This document shows positions 24,852 to 32,378 of a stretch of DNA of 64,000 nt, piece by piece (position 1 is the stretch's first letter; each line of letters begins with the position of its first letter). Under the pieces are notes generated by a model. That model ran no database searches. It had not been told where the DNA came from and saw only the letters and a program-made list of their open reading frames with translations. The DNA is from Spongisporangium articulatum (GTDB taxonomy: Bacteria; Actinomycetota; Actinomycetes; Actinomycetales; Kineosporiaceae). The stretch is from contig NZ_JBITLV010000003.1 in assembly GCF_044465595.1 (NCBI RefSeq), forward strand, positions 1 to 64,000. Direction: 5' to 3'. The translations under genes and the position numbers were made by a program.

Positions 24852-25804
24852 CGGGCGACCTCCGCGGCGAAGCGGACGACGGTTCGCTGGCGGCCGAGGT
24901 CGAGCGCGCCGTCGTCGGTGCGGATGGCGGCCTCGACGACGTCACCGTCGGCCAGGTACCGGGGATTGCGGGCCTGGGCCCGGAAGAACGCCTTCCACTT
25001 CGTCGCGGGCGGCAGGAGGGCCCCGATCAGCTCGATCGGCTTGGCGGGGGCCTTGAGCGCCGTCCCGCCGGGGGTTCCGGTCAGGACGAGGTCGCCGGCC
25101 GCGAGCGGCTGGAACCGGGCCAGCTCGTTGAGCGCCTCGAGCGGCTTGTACAGCATGTCGTCCCCGACCAGGGCGTCCTGGCGGACCTCGCCGTTGACCC
25201 GCAGCGTGAGGCGCAGCTGCTCGAACCGCTTCCAGTCCCCCGGTTCGAGCACCACCAGCCGCGGTCCGGCCGGGGTGAAGGTCGGGTACGACTTGGCCTC
25301 GTAGAACTGGGTCTTGGGCAGTTGCAGGTCGCGCGCGGAGACGTCGTTCGTGACGACCAGGGCGCCGACGTGCTCGGCGATCGTGTCGGCGGTGAGGACG
25401 GTGCCGACGGGGATGTCACGGCCGATGACCAGGCCGATCTCGACCTCGTAGTCCAGGAACCGGACGTGGGCAGGCTTGACGATGTCCGCCACGGGTCCGC
25501 TGAGGGAGTGGGAGGTCTTGCGGAAGAACGTCATCGGCACGGTGCGCGGGTCCATGCCCGAGTCCCGGATGTGGCTGACGTAGTTCGTCATCTGCGCGAC
25601 CACCCGGCACGGGGCGGTGACGGGCGACTGCAGGTCGCCGTCCGGTAGAGGCTCTTCCCGGCCGACGGTGGCGGCCTCCTCGACGGCGGCCCGGTCGGTC
25701 AGGAGCGCACCGGTGGTCTCGGCCGTCGAGTCGACGAGAACGCCTGTCGTGTCGGTTTTCTGGACGTACCAGCGGCCACGGGTACGGATCACGTCGATGC
25801 TCAA
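24848..25804 (-). CDS. Fumarylacetoacetate hydrolase-family enzyme
   Basis: 318 residues. Metal-binding signature LDYEVEIGLVIGR with the paired Glu, then NDVSARDLQ with Asp, and the LTGTPGGT loop, all FAH-family marks. Such enzymes hydrolyse or decarboxylate 2-oxo acid ring-fission products. TTG start at 25804 overlaps the dioxygenase stop (TTGA), giving translational coupling; the frame continues upstream into the dioxygenase gene but without coding character. Works directly after the extradiol dioxygenase in the inferred pathway. Confidence 0.85.
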   Translation of the reverse strand: MSIDVIRTRGRWYVQKTDTTGVLVDSTAETTGALLTDRAAVEEAATVGREEPLPDGDLQSPVTAPCRVVAQMTNYVSHIRDSGMDPRTVPMTFFRKTSHSLSGPVADIVKPAHVRFLDYEVEIGLVIGRDIPVGTVLTADTIAEHVGALVVTNDVSARDLQLPKTQFYEAKSYPTFTPAGPRLVVLEPGDWKRFEQLRLTLRVNGEVRQDALVGDDMLYKPLEALNELARFQPLAAGDLVLTGTPGGTALKAPAKPIELIGALLPPATKWKAFFRAQARNPRYLADGDVVEAAIRTDDGALDLGRQRTVVRFAAEVAR

Positions 25805-26934
25805 GAGTTGGCCACCTTCAGGAGTCCCCGCAGTCGGGTCAGGTCGAATTCGTTGTCGGAGCGGGTCACGTTGGCCAGGATCGAGCGCAACTCGGCGAGC
25901 GACTCCCGGCCGGGTTTGATCCCGAGGAAGTCGGGGGTGGCCGGTGGCCCCCACTGCGCGAGCCCGGAGGCGGTCATGGGGGCCCAGCCGGGCTCGAGGG
26001 TGTCGTCGAACATGTCGCCGTCGGTGAAGTGTTCGACCAGGAAACCCTTGTCGTCGCGCCAGTAGTCGAAGATCTGGCTGCCCTGGATGTGCCGGCCGAT
26101 GCCCCAGGAGCGCTTGTAGCCCGCGTCTTTGAGGAACTCACCGCCCGCCGCCAGGGCGTCGAGGTCGGCGACCTGGTACGCGGAGTGCACGTAGCGGGTC
26201 CGCGGGCCCAGGGTCATCGCGAGGGTGTGGTGGTCGGCGGGCTCGCGACCTCGGTCGCACCGGATGAAGCTCATCGTCGGGCCCTTGGCCCGCTGGCCGT
26301 CGTAGTAGAGGAAGTCGCTGACGATGAGGCCGAGCTTCTCCAGGTACCAGTCCAGAGCCTGCCGGTAGCGGGTGGTCTGCAGGACGACGTGACCGAGGCG
26401 CTCCACCGTGGCGGGTTCGCGGGCCGGGCGCTGCGTGGCGTTGGTGCGGGTGGTGCCGCCGTTGACGTTGTGCACCAGCGGCGTCTGCACGGGCAGCGCG
26501 GGCAGTTGGTGGCAGCTGCTGACGACGCGGACCCGAGCCCCGCTCGGGTCGAGGGTGTCCACGGTGAGCCCGCCGAGGGGGTCGGGCAGCGGCTGCACCC
26601 GCACCCCGAGGTGATCGCCGAGCCGGACCAGGTCGACGTCGTCCGCCGCGAGGAACGCCGGACCGACGAACCGCGAACGGGCACCCCGACGGATGACGAC
26701 TGCCGGGGTTCCGGCCAGGGCACCGCGCAGGTGCAGCTCGTCGGCGCCGCGGAAGCTGGTCGCGAAACCGAAGGCGTGCCCGAAGACCTCCGCGCCGTCG
26801 AGGTCGGGTTTCTCGAACTCCAACCAGGCGAGGTCACGCACCTTGATGACCGGGCTCGCGACCCGGCCCCGGTGTTCCCCCGGCAGCGCGCCCTGCTCGC
26901 TGTGCAGGTCGCTGTGCGTGTGGTGAGTGGTCAT
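25801..26934 (-). CDS. VOC extradiol ring-cleavage dioxygenase
   Basis: 377 residues with two vicinal oxygen chelate modules, about 30-165 and 178-330. The C-terminal module has the Fe(II) triad His182 (RLGHVVLQ), His250 (YVHSAYQV) and Glu301 (LVEHFTDGD), plus DHHTLAM. It should cleave a catechol-type ring next to the diol. First gene of the five-gene operon; the ATG at 26934 has GAGG just upstream and lies 10 bp from an inverted repeat. The N-terminal His-rich MTTHHTHSDLH is unusual but the function of it is unclear. Confidence 0.88.
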   Translation of the reverse strand: MTTHHTHSDLHSEQGALPGEHRGRVASPVIKVRDLAWLEFEKPDLDGAEVFGHAFGFATSFRGADELHLRGALAGTPAVVIRRGARSRFVGPAFLAADDVDLVRLGDHLGVRVQPLPDPLGGLTVDTLDPSGARVRVVSSCHQLPALPVQTPLVHNVNGGTTRTNATQRPAREPATVERLGHVVLQTTRYRQALDWYLEKLGLIVSDFLYYDGQRAKGPTMSFIRCDRGREPADHHTLAMTLGPRTRYVHSAYQVADLDALAAGGEFLKDAGYKRSWGIGRHIQGSQIFDYWRDDKGFLVEHFTDGDMFDDTLEPGWAPMTASGLAQWGPPATPDFLGIKPGRESLAELRSILANVTRSDNEFDLTRLRGLLKVANS

Positions 26935-26943
26935 CCCAACCTC

Positions 26944-26961
26944 TTCGTCGTCACTGACGAA
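26944..26961. promoter_or_regulatory. Inverted repeat upstream of the dioxygenase operon
   Basis: TTCGTC (26944-26949), six bases, GACGAA (26956-26961). It overlaps the 5' leader of the dioxygenase gene, and its CTGACGA half-site at 26954-26960 recurs in the larger palindrome at 26998-27013. Candidate TetR operator. Confidence 0.5.
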
Positions 26962-26997
26962 ATCCTCACCCAATAGGTCTGCAGCGGTCAACCCTTC

Positions 26998-27013
26998 CTG
27001 ACGATATCGTCAG
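26998..27013. promoter_or_regulatory. 16-bp perfect palindrome, TetR operator candidate
   Basis: CTGACGATATCGTCAG, perfectly self-complementary, in the 130-bp gap between the dioxygenase operon and the divergent TetR gene. Size and place are typical of a TetR autoregulatory operator controlling both directions. Confidence 0.65.
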
Positions 27014-27064
27014 ACGTGCCGCAGGGATTGGTAGCATGCGGGCCCCGGAGAGGGGGAAGGCACG

Positions 27065-27754
27065 ATGTCGGAAGCAGTGGCCGCCGCAGCTCGCAAACGG
27101 GGCGAACGCCGCAAGGCCCAGACCCGGGCGGCGCTCGTCCGGGCCGCTCAGCAGCTCCTGGCCGAGGGGCGTACGAGCGTCGCGGTCCTGGAGATCACCG
27201 AGCTCGCCGACGTCGGCATGGGGTCCTTCTACAACCACTTCGCGACCAAGGAGGAGCTCTTCCAGGCCGCGGTGGAGTCCGCGCTCGAGCTGCAGGGGGT
27301 CGCGCTCGACGCCTGGACCCGCGACCTCGACGACCCCGCCGAGGTCTTCGCCCGCAGCTTCCGGCTGACCGGCCGCCTGCACCGGATCGAACCGCAGCTC
27401 AGCCGGGTCATCCTCGCCAGCGGCCTGAGCATGATCAACTCGGACTTCGGCCTGGGACCGCGAGCGCTGCGTGACATCGAGAAGGGTCGTGCGACGGGGA
27501 GGTTCACAGTCCGGGACGCCTACTCCGCCCTGCTCATCGCCGGGGGCGCCGCCCTGGCCCTCGGGCAGGCGATCCACGACCACCCCGAGCGCGACGACGC
27601 GGACCTCACCGATCAGGTCGCGGAGGATCTCCTGCGCATGTTCGGCGTCCCGCCGGACGAGGCCGTCGCCATCTGCCACTCGCCCCTGCCCGACGTGCTC
27701 GACATGATCCACGAGACCCTGCCGGACCTGCCGCACGAGCAGCCGGCGGGCTAG
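27065..27754 (+). CDS. TetR-family regulator of the ring-cleavage operon
   Basis: 229 residues. N-terminal helix-turn-helix (about 20-65): RAALVRAAQQLLAEG, then ITELADVGMGSFYNHFATKEELF. The remaining helical domain binds an unknown effector, by context an aromatic compound or a CoA derivative. ATG at 27065 follows a GGGGAAGG ribosome site. Divergent from the dioxygenase operon with two inverted repeats sharing CTGACGA between them, so repressor of the operon and of itself is the natural reading. Confidence 0.88.
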   Translation: MSEAVAAAARKRGERRKAQTRAALVRAAQQLLAEGRTSVAVLEITELADVGMGSFYNHFATKEELFQAAVESALELQGVALDAWTRDLDDPAEVFARSFRLTGRLHRIEPQLSRVILASGLSMINSDFGLGPRALRDIEKGRATGRFTVRDAYSALLIAGGAALALGQAIHDHPERDDADLTDQVAEDLLRMFGVPPDEAVAICHSPLPDVLDMIHETLPDLPHEQPAG

Positions 27755-27832
27755 CCGGGCCGACCCACGCGGCGGCAGGGCGTCACTCTTTGCGCCCCTC
27801 CTGCGGGCAGCCTCGGATGCCGACGAGAGGTC

Positions 27833-28984
27833 ATGAGCGCCAGCCGGATCGACCTGCTCCTGGACGTCGTCCGGCGGCAATTGGGGATGGATGTCGCCTT
27901 CCTCTCCCGGTTCGAGGACGACGCCCGGGTCTTCCGCAACGTGTCGTCGTCCTCGGAGGCGCCGATCGCGGTCGGGCAGTCCCATCCCGTCACGGAGACC
28001 TACTGCCACCTGATGACGCAGGGCTTGGTCGAGGCGGTCATTCCGGACGCGACGCTCCATCCGGTCCTGGCCGAGCTACCCGTCACCGCCGAACTGGGCA
28101 TCGCCGCCTACATCGGCGTGCCGGTCCGCAGGCACGACGGGAGCGTCTACGGGACCCTGTGCGCCTTCTCGCCCGCGGCCGACCACGATCTGCGCGAACG
28201 CGACGCCGCGGTCCTGTCGGGGCTGGCCGACGTCATCTACGAGCTGGCCCACGAGGAGGACCGGCTCGACGACGAGCGCCGGCGGCAGGTCGAGCGCTTC
28301 ACCGCTCTCCAGGGCCAGGGTGGTCCACTCCCCCGCTACGAACCCGTCTGCACCCTCGACCGGATGCAGGTCATCGGCTCGGAGGCGAAATGCACCCTTC
28401 CGGAGGGGTTCCCCTCGTACGAGGCCTGGCTCACCACCGCCCACGCCCACGGGTTCGGGGTGGAGTTCGAACTGCTGGCCGTCCGCAACGCCGTCGGTGT
28501 CGTGGACCTGATGCCCGGCTTCCTCTCGGTCAACGTCTCGCCGGCCACGATCACCTCCGACGCCTTCACCGAGTCGTTCGCGAGCCTGCCGCTCACGTCG
28601 CTCATGATCGAGATCACCGAGCACGACCCGGTCACCGACTACGAGGCCGTCCAGGCCGTGCTCGCCCCGCTGCGAGCCGCGGGACTGCGCGTGGCCGTCG
28701 ACCACGCCGGAGCAGGTCACGCCGGGATGCGACACGTCCTGCAGCTCGTTCCCGACTACATCAAGCTCGATGCCGGCTTGACCGGCGGGATAGACCGGCA
28801 CTTCCCCAGCCAGGCCTTCGTCGCCTCCATGGTCACCTTCGCGAAGAAGACCGCAGCCGTCGTGATCGCCGACGGCGTCGAGACGGACGCCGAGCTGCAC
28901 TGCCTGCGGGCGCTGGGCGTCCAGGTGGCCCAGGGCCCCCTGCTCTCGGAGCCGAACGTCACCCGGACGCGGGCCTCGACCTGA
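27833..28984 (+). CDS. GAF plus degenerate EAL-domain protein
   Basis: 383 residues. A GAF sensory domain covers about 10-140 (TYCHLMTQGL, AAYIGVPVRRHDGSVYGTLC); an EAL-like domain covers about 165-375. Conserved EAL features: NVSP at 234-237, EITE at 260-263, YIKLD at 309-313, Gln367. Altered: the EAL signature reads SEAK (183-186), the usual DDFGTG reads VDHAGAG (289-295, second Asp to His291), and EGVE reads DGVE (347-350). It may be a weak or inactive cyclic-di-GMP phosphodiesterase acting as a sensor or binding protein. No membrane segment. Preceded by GAGAGGTC at the ATG. Confidence 0.8.
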   Translation: MSASRIDLLLDVVRRQLGMDVAFLSRFEDDARVFRNVSSSSEAPIAVGQSHPVTETYCHLMTQGLVEAVIPDATLHPVLAELPVTAELGIAAYIGVPVRRHDGSVYGTLCAFSPAADHDLRERDAAVLSGLADVIYELAHEEDRLDDERRRQVERFTALQGQGGPLPRYEPVCTLDRMQVIGSEAKCTLPEGFPSYEAWLTTAHAHGFGVEFELLAVRNAVGVVDLMPGFLSVNVSPATITSDAFTESFASLPLTSLMIEITEHDPVTDYEAVQAVLAPLRAAGLRVAVDHAGAGHAGMRHVLQLVPDYIKLDAGLTGGIDRHFPSQAFVASMVTFAKKTAAVVIADGVETDAELHCLRALGVQVAQGPLLSEPNVTRTRAST

Positions 28985-29005
28985 CCCACCGCGTAGGTTC
29001 GCTCA

Positions 29006-29033
29006 GGTATCGGCGGTTGCCGACCGCGATACC
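29006..29033 (+). terminator. Bulged hairpin after the GAF-EAL gene
   Basis: GGTATCG (29006-29012) pairs with CGATACC (29027-29033), then after a single bulged G, CGGT (29014-29017) pairs with ACCG (29023-29026), leaving a 5-nt loop. Located 22 bp after the stop; likely terminator or leader structure for the ABM gene at 29105. Confidence 0.45.
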
Positions 29034-29104
29034 GGGGTAGGGCTCCTGCAGGCACAGAGACGGGCTGCCGTCGCAGGCCCCTCCCGATTGAAGGAGTCCG
29101 ACCG

Positions 29105-29404
29105 ATGGTGACCAAAGCTCTCCTCGTACGTCTCGAGGCACTGCCGGGCAAGGAGGCAGAGCTCGCAGACTTCCTCACCGGCGCGCGTTCGATCGTGATG
29201 GAGGAACCAGGCACCATCGCATGGTTCGCGATCCGGTTGGGCCCCTGGACGTTCGGCGTGTACGACGTGTTCCCCGACGACGAGGCGCGCGAAGCCCATC
29301 TCGCCGGCGGTGTGGGCCAGGCCCTTGGACCCAACACCGGGGTCCTCTTCTCCGAGCCGCAGATCGAGAAGCTCGACGTGCTCGCCGACAAGCTCCCGGC
29401 CTAG
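29105..29404 (+). CDS. Antibiotic biosynthesis monooxygenase (ABM)-domain protein
   Basis: 99 residues, one ferredoxin-like ABM domain: ALLVRLEALPGKEAELADFL, then EEPGTIAWFAIRLGPWTFGVYDVF, then DDEAREAHLAGG. Members are cofactor-free quinol monooxygenases or haem-degrading enzymes; this one lacks clear haem-site residues, so a small quinol or peroxide-related oxygenase is more likely. ATG at 29105 with AAGGAG upstream. Single gene, own leader. Confidence 0.85.
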   Translation: MVTKALLVRLEALPGKEAELADFLTGARSIVMEEPGTIAWFAIRLGPWTFGVYDVFPDDEAREAHLAGGVGQALGPNTGVLFSEPQIEKLDVLADKLPA

Positions 29405-29804
29405 CCGGGACGGGGCCGCGGCACCTGGCCGGGGAGCTCGGTACCCACCTCACCGGACGGGGGGATGCCGGACGCCGGTTCACCGTCGAGGTGGTCGGTG
29501 AGCCCTTCAGTTCCGATCTGCCGCTGCACGCCGAGCGCCGGAAGCTGGTGCTGGACGTCAGCCACGAGCACGGGTCGGCGCTGGTGTCGCTGCCTGCGCT
29601 GGGCGGTCTGAGACTTCCCGCGACCCGTCGGGCGGTGCAGGACGTCGTCCTGGACCTGACCGGTTCCGCGGCCGACGAGAACGACCGGGCTGAGCCGGAC
29701 GCCCCGAAGACGGGGCGGCTCGCCGCTCGTCTCGGGCCACGATCTGGAGCCTCGCCGGCGGCCCAGGACGACCACGCCGGAGAGCGTTCGACGGAGACAG
29801 CAGT
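29405..29804 (+). other. Possible gene remnant without a clear start
   Basis: No confident gene. One forward frame stays open from the ABM gene to 29934 and between about 29420 and 29680 reads like protein (FTVEVVGEPFSSDLPLHAER, KLVLDVSHEHGSALVSLPAL) with G/C third positions. The only nearby in-frame start is a GTG at 29491 without ribosome site, and the coding character fades before the TetR gene end. It may be a decayed gene; the family is not recognised. Confidence 0.35.
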
Positions 29805-30452
29805 TCAGGTCGTCCGGGAACCGGGCGGGCCGGACAGGGTGAGTTCGTCGACCAGGGCCGGGCGGGCGTACCGCGGCAACGCCAGGAACGCTCCGACGAG
29901 CGCGCCGACGGCCAGTTCTCGAACCTCCTCCTGATCGGCGGACGACCCGTTCTCCAACCACTCGAAACAGGCCGAGCGCAGGAAGAGCAGCCAGCTGCGC
30001 ACGGTGATGCCCAGCAGGGGGTGCGGCTCCTCTCCCGGGGAGACGGCCGCGAGGATGCGCCGCGTCTGCTCGGCACTGCCCCGGTCGATGATGGCCTGCA
30101 CGTCAGGGTCCGCCGAGGCCGTGCCCCGGAACACCGCCTGAGCCCCGTGCATCCGGCCCCGGCAGTTGGCCAGGAAGCCGTCGATGCCGTGCCGCAACTG
30201 GTCGAGCGGCGGTAGGTCCGGGTCGGGCGCCGTCCGCTCGGTGATCCGCTCCGACTCGCGCCGCAGCAGCTCCACGAAGAACGCCCGCTTCGTCGGGAAG
30301 TAGTGGTAGAGAAGACCTCTCGACACACCGGCCAGCTCGGCGACGCGCTCGATGCGAACCTGGTCGTAGGGCTGCTCGGCGAACAGCTGCGCGCCGAGGT
30401 CGAGGAGCTGGGCGCGCCGCTCCCCCGGCGTCAGTCGCGTCCGGGTCGTCAC
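29805..30452 (-). CDS. TetR-family regulator divergent from P450
   Basis: 215 residues. HTH at about 10-58: RRAQLLDLGAQLFAEQPYDQ, IERVAELAGVSRGLLYHYFP, TKRAFFVELL. GTG start at 30452, 97 bp from the P450 start. Two inverted repeats lie between the genes. In Bacillus megaterium the CYP102A1 gene is controlled by the TetR-type repressor Bm3R1 that answers to fatty acids and barbiturates; the P450 here is CYP102-like, so similar control is inferred. Confidence 0.87.
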   Translation of the reverse strand: MTTRTRLTPGERRAQLLDLGAQLFAEQPYDQVRIERVAELAGVSRGLLYHYFPTKRAFFVELLRRESERITERTAPDPDLPPLDQLRHGIDGFLANCRGRMHGAQAVFRGTASADPDVQAIIDRGSAEQTRRILAAVSPGEEPHPLLGITVRSWLLFLRSACFEWLENGSSADQEEVRELAVGALVGAFLALPRYARPALVDELTLSGPPGSRTT

Positions 30453-30465
30453 GCCAGCAGCCTAC

Positions 30466-30494
30466 TTGACACTCGTTCAATAGCATCCGATGCT
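30466..30494. promoter_or_regulatory. Inverted repeats between TetR and P450 genes
   Basis: TTGACACTCGTTCAA at 30466-30480 (TTGA...TCAA arms) is followed directly by AGCATC-C-GATGCT at 30482-30494, a perfect 6-bp inverted repeat. Either could be the TetR operator; TTGACA could also serve as a -35 element. Confidence 0.45.
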
Positions 30495-30548
30495 GCCTGT
30501 TGGACAGCGATTCAGTAGCGGATGCCGCCGGTGAGGGGCGAGGAGCGC

Positions 30549-32042
30549 ATGAGGAACGACTGGGGCGGCCAGGTCCTGCCGCACCCCACGGGACGGCGGC
30601 CCTTCATCGGGGACGTGCTGGGCACGGACGGCGCCCGCCCGCTGCAGAGCACCATGCGCCGCGCCCAGGGGCTGGGCCCCATCTTCGAGTTGAAGGTCTT
30701 CGGCCAGAAGCTGGTCTTCGTGGGCGGCGCGCACCTGGCGGCTTTGATGTGCGACGAGGCGCGGTTCGCGAAGGGCGTCGCTCCCGCGGTCGACGCCCTG
30801 CGCGACTACGTCGGGGACGCCCTCTTCACCGCCTACGACGACGAGCCCAACTGGCGGCTGGCCCACGACCTGCTGCTGCCGGCGTTCTCCCGCTCGGCCA
30901 TGCGCCGCTACCACCCGGTGATGCTGCAGACCGTGCGGGAGCTGTTCGACTACTGGCCGTCGACGCCGGAACCCGTGGACGTCGCACGGGACATGACCAA
31001 GCTGACGCTCGAGACCATCAGCCGGGCCGCGTTCAGCCGGGACTTCGGCTCCTTCGAGAACGAGCTGCCGCACCCGTTCGTGGCCGCGATGGTGGCCGCC
31101 CTGAAGGCCGGACGCCGCAAGGGGATGCTGGGCTCGGTTCCGGGCGGCGGGCTGCTGCGCCGCCGGATCGACCGGGCCAACGCCCACCACGTGACCTACG
31201 CCGACGGGCTGCTGGACGACCTGATCGCGCAGCGCCGGGCGGAGGGCGAGCCCGACGAGCGCGACCTGCTCGGCATCATGCTCGGTTCGGCGCACCCGGT
31301 CAGCGGGCAGCGGTTGGACGACCTGAACATCCGCCACCAGATCCTCACCTTCCTGGTCGCGGGGCACGAGACGACCTCGGGCGCACTGTCCTTCGCGCTC
31401 TACCACCTGTCCCGGCACCCCGAGGCGCTGGCCCGGGCGCAGGCCGAGACGGACGCCGTCCTCGGGCCCGACCCGGACGCCGAACCGACCTTCGAGCAGG
31501 TCGCCAAGTTCCGCTACCTGCGGCGGGTCCTGGACGAGAGCCTGCGGCTGTGGCCGACCGTGCCGGCCTTCCCTCGCACCCCGCGCGAGGAGCTGACGCT
31601 GCCCACCGGGCACCGGATGCGCCCCGGCGACTGGGCCCTGGTCCTGACCGCGATGGCGCACCGCGACCCGGCGGTCTGGGGCGAGGACGCCGACGAGTTC
31701 GACCCCGACCGGTTCCTGCCGGAGCGGTCCCACGGCCGGCTCCCCCACTCCTACAAGCCGTTCGGCACCGGTGAGAGGGCCTGCATCGGAAGGCAGTTCG
31801 CCCTGCACGAGGCCGTCCTGGTGCTGTCGCGGGTGCTGCACCGCTACGACATCGCGGGCGACCCCGACTACACCCTGCAGATCACGGAGCGGCTCACCCT
31901 GATGCCGGAGAGGTTCACGCTGACCCTGAGGCCCCGCATCCCCGCGGCTTCAGCGGCCTCATCACCGGCCGCGGTCGCCGAGGCGGACGCCGTCCCGGAC
32001 GACGGCCCGCCGTCCTCCGGAGGCTGCCCGGTCGCGCACTGA
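30549..32042 (+). CDS. Stand-alone CYP102-like cytochrome P450
   Basis: 497 residues. I-helix AGHETTSG at 271-278, ExxR at 330-333 (ESLRLWP), haem-binding loop FGTGERACIGRQFALHEA with ligand Cys412. GDALFTAYDDEPNWRLAH, LLPAFSRSAMRRYHPVM and FLVAGHETTSGALSFALYHL closely parallel the haem domain of CYP102A1 (BM3), a fatty acid hydroxylase, yet no reductase domain follows: the protein stops after a short Ala-rich tail ending GCPVAH. Electrons must come from a separate partner not encoded next to it. ATG at 30549 chosen for the AGGAG upstream; an ATG nine codons earlier has none. Confidence 0.93.
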   Translation: MRNDWGGQVLPHPTGRRPFIGDVLGTDGARPLQSTMRRAQGLGPIFELKVFGQKLVFVGGAHLAALMCDEARFAKGVAPAVDALRDYVGDALFTAYDDEPNWRLAHDLLLPAFSRSAMRRYHPVMLQTVRELFDYWPSTPEPVDVARDMTKLTLETISRAAFSRDFGSFENELPHPFVAAMVAALKAGRRKGMLGSVPGGGLLRRRIDRANAHHVTYADGLLDDLIAQRRAEGEPDERDLLGIMLGSAHPVSGQRLDDLNIRHQILTFLVAGHETTSGALSFALYHLSRHPEALARAQAETDAVLGPDPDAEPTFEQVAKFRYLRRVLDESLRLWPTVPAFPRTPREELTLPTGHRMRPGDWALVLTAMAHRDPAVWGEDADEFDPDRFLPERSHGRLPHSYKPFGTGERACIGRQFALHEAVLVLSRVLHRYDIAGDPDYTLQITERLTLMPERFTLTLRPRIPAASAASSPAAVAEADAVPDDGPPSSGGCPVAH

Positions 32043-32378
32043 CGTCCAGTAGGCGCCCAGCGCGAGCACCCCGGCGGCGGCGGGCAGGAGTTTCGACGGC
32101 CCGTCCCCCGCCCGCAGGTGGGCCACGCACGCCCCGCCGAGCAGCGCCACCAGCCCGACGCCGGCCGCATCGCCGAGCCGGGAGTACCGCAACCCGACGA
32201 CGAGCCCGGCCGCGCCGGCCAGCTCCGCCGTCCCGATCAGCCGATAGGTGTTGACGTCGTAGCCGAGGTGGGCGGCCCTGCGGCGCAGCGGCGGCAGGGC
32301 GGCCAGCTTGCCCACGGCGAGCCCGCCGAAGAAGGCCGGTGCGGCCGAGACACCGACCAGGCGGACGAGACCCTTCAT
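31962..32378 (-). CDS. DoxX-like membrane protein
   Basis: 138 residues with four hydrophobic segments (about 5-25, 48-65, 72-90, 98-115), DoxX/DUF4260-like. Last gene of the FAH-VOC-FMO cassette: its ATG overlaps the monooxygenase stop (ATGA). Its 3' end runs 81 bp into the end of the convergent P450 gene, an unusually long convergent overlap. Role unknown; DoxX proteins are linked to quinone or thiosulfate redox chemistry in some organisms. Confidence 0.75.
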   Translation of the reverse strand: MKGLVRLVGVSAAPAFFGGLAVGKLAALPPLRRRAAHLGYDVNTYRLIGTAELAGAAGLVVGLRYSRLGDAAGVGLVALLGGACVAHLRAGDGPSKLLPAAAGVLALGAYWTSVRDRAASGGRRAVVRDGVRLGDRGR

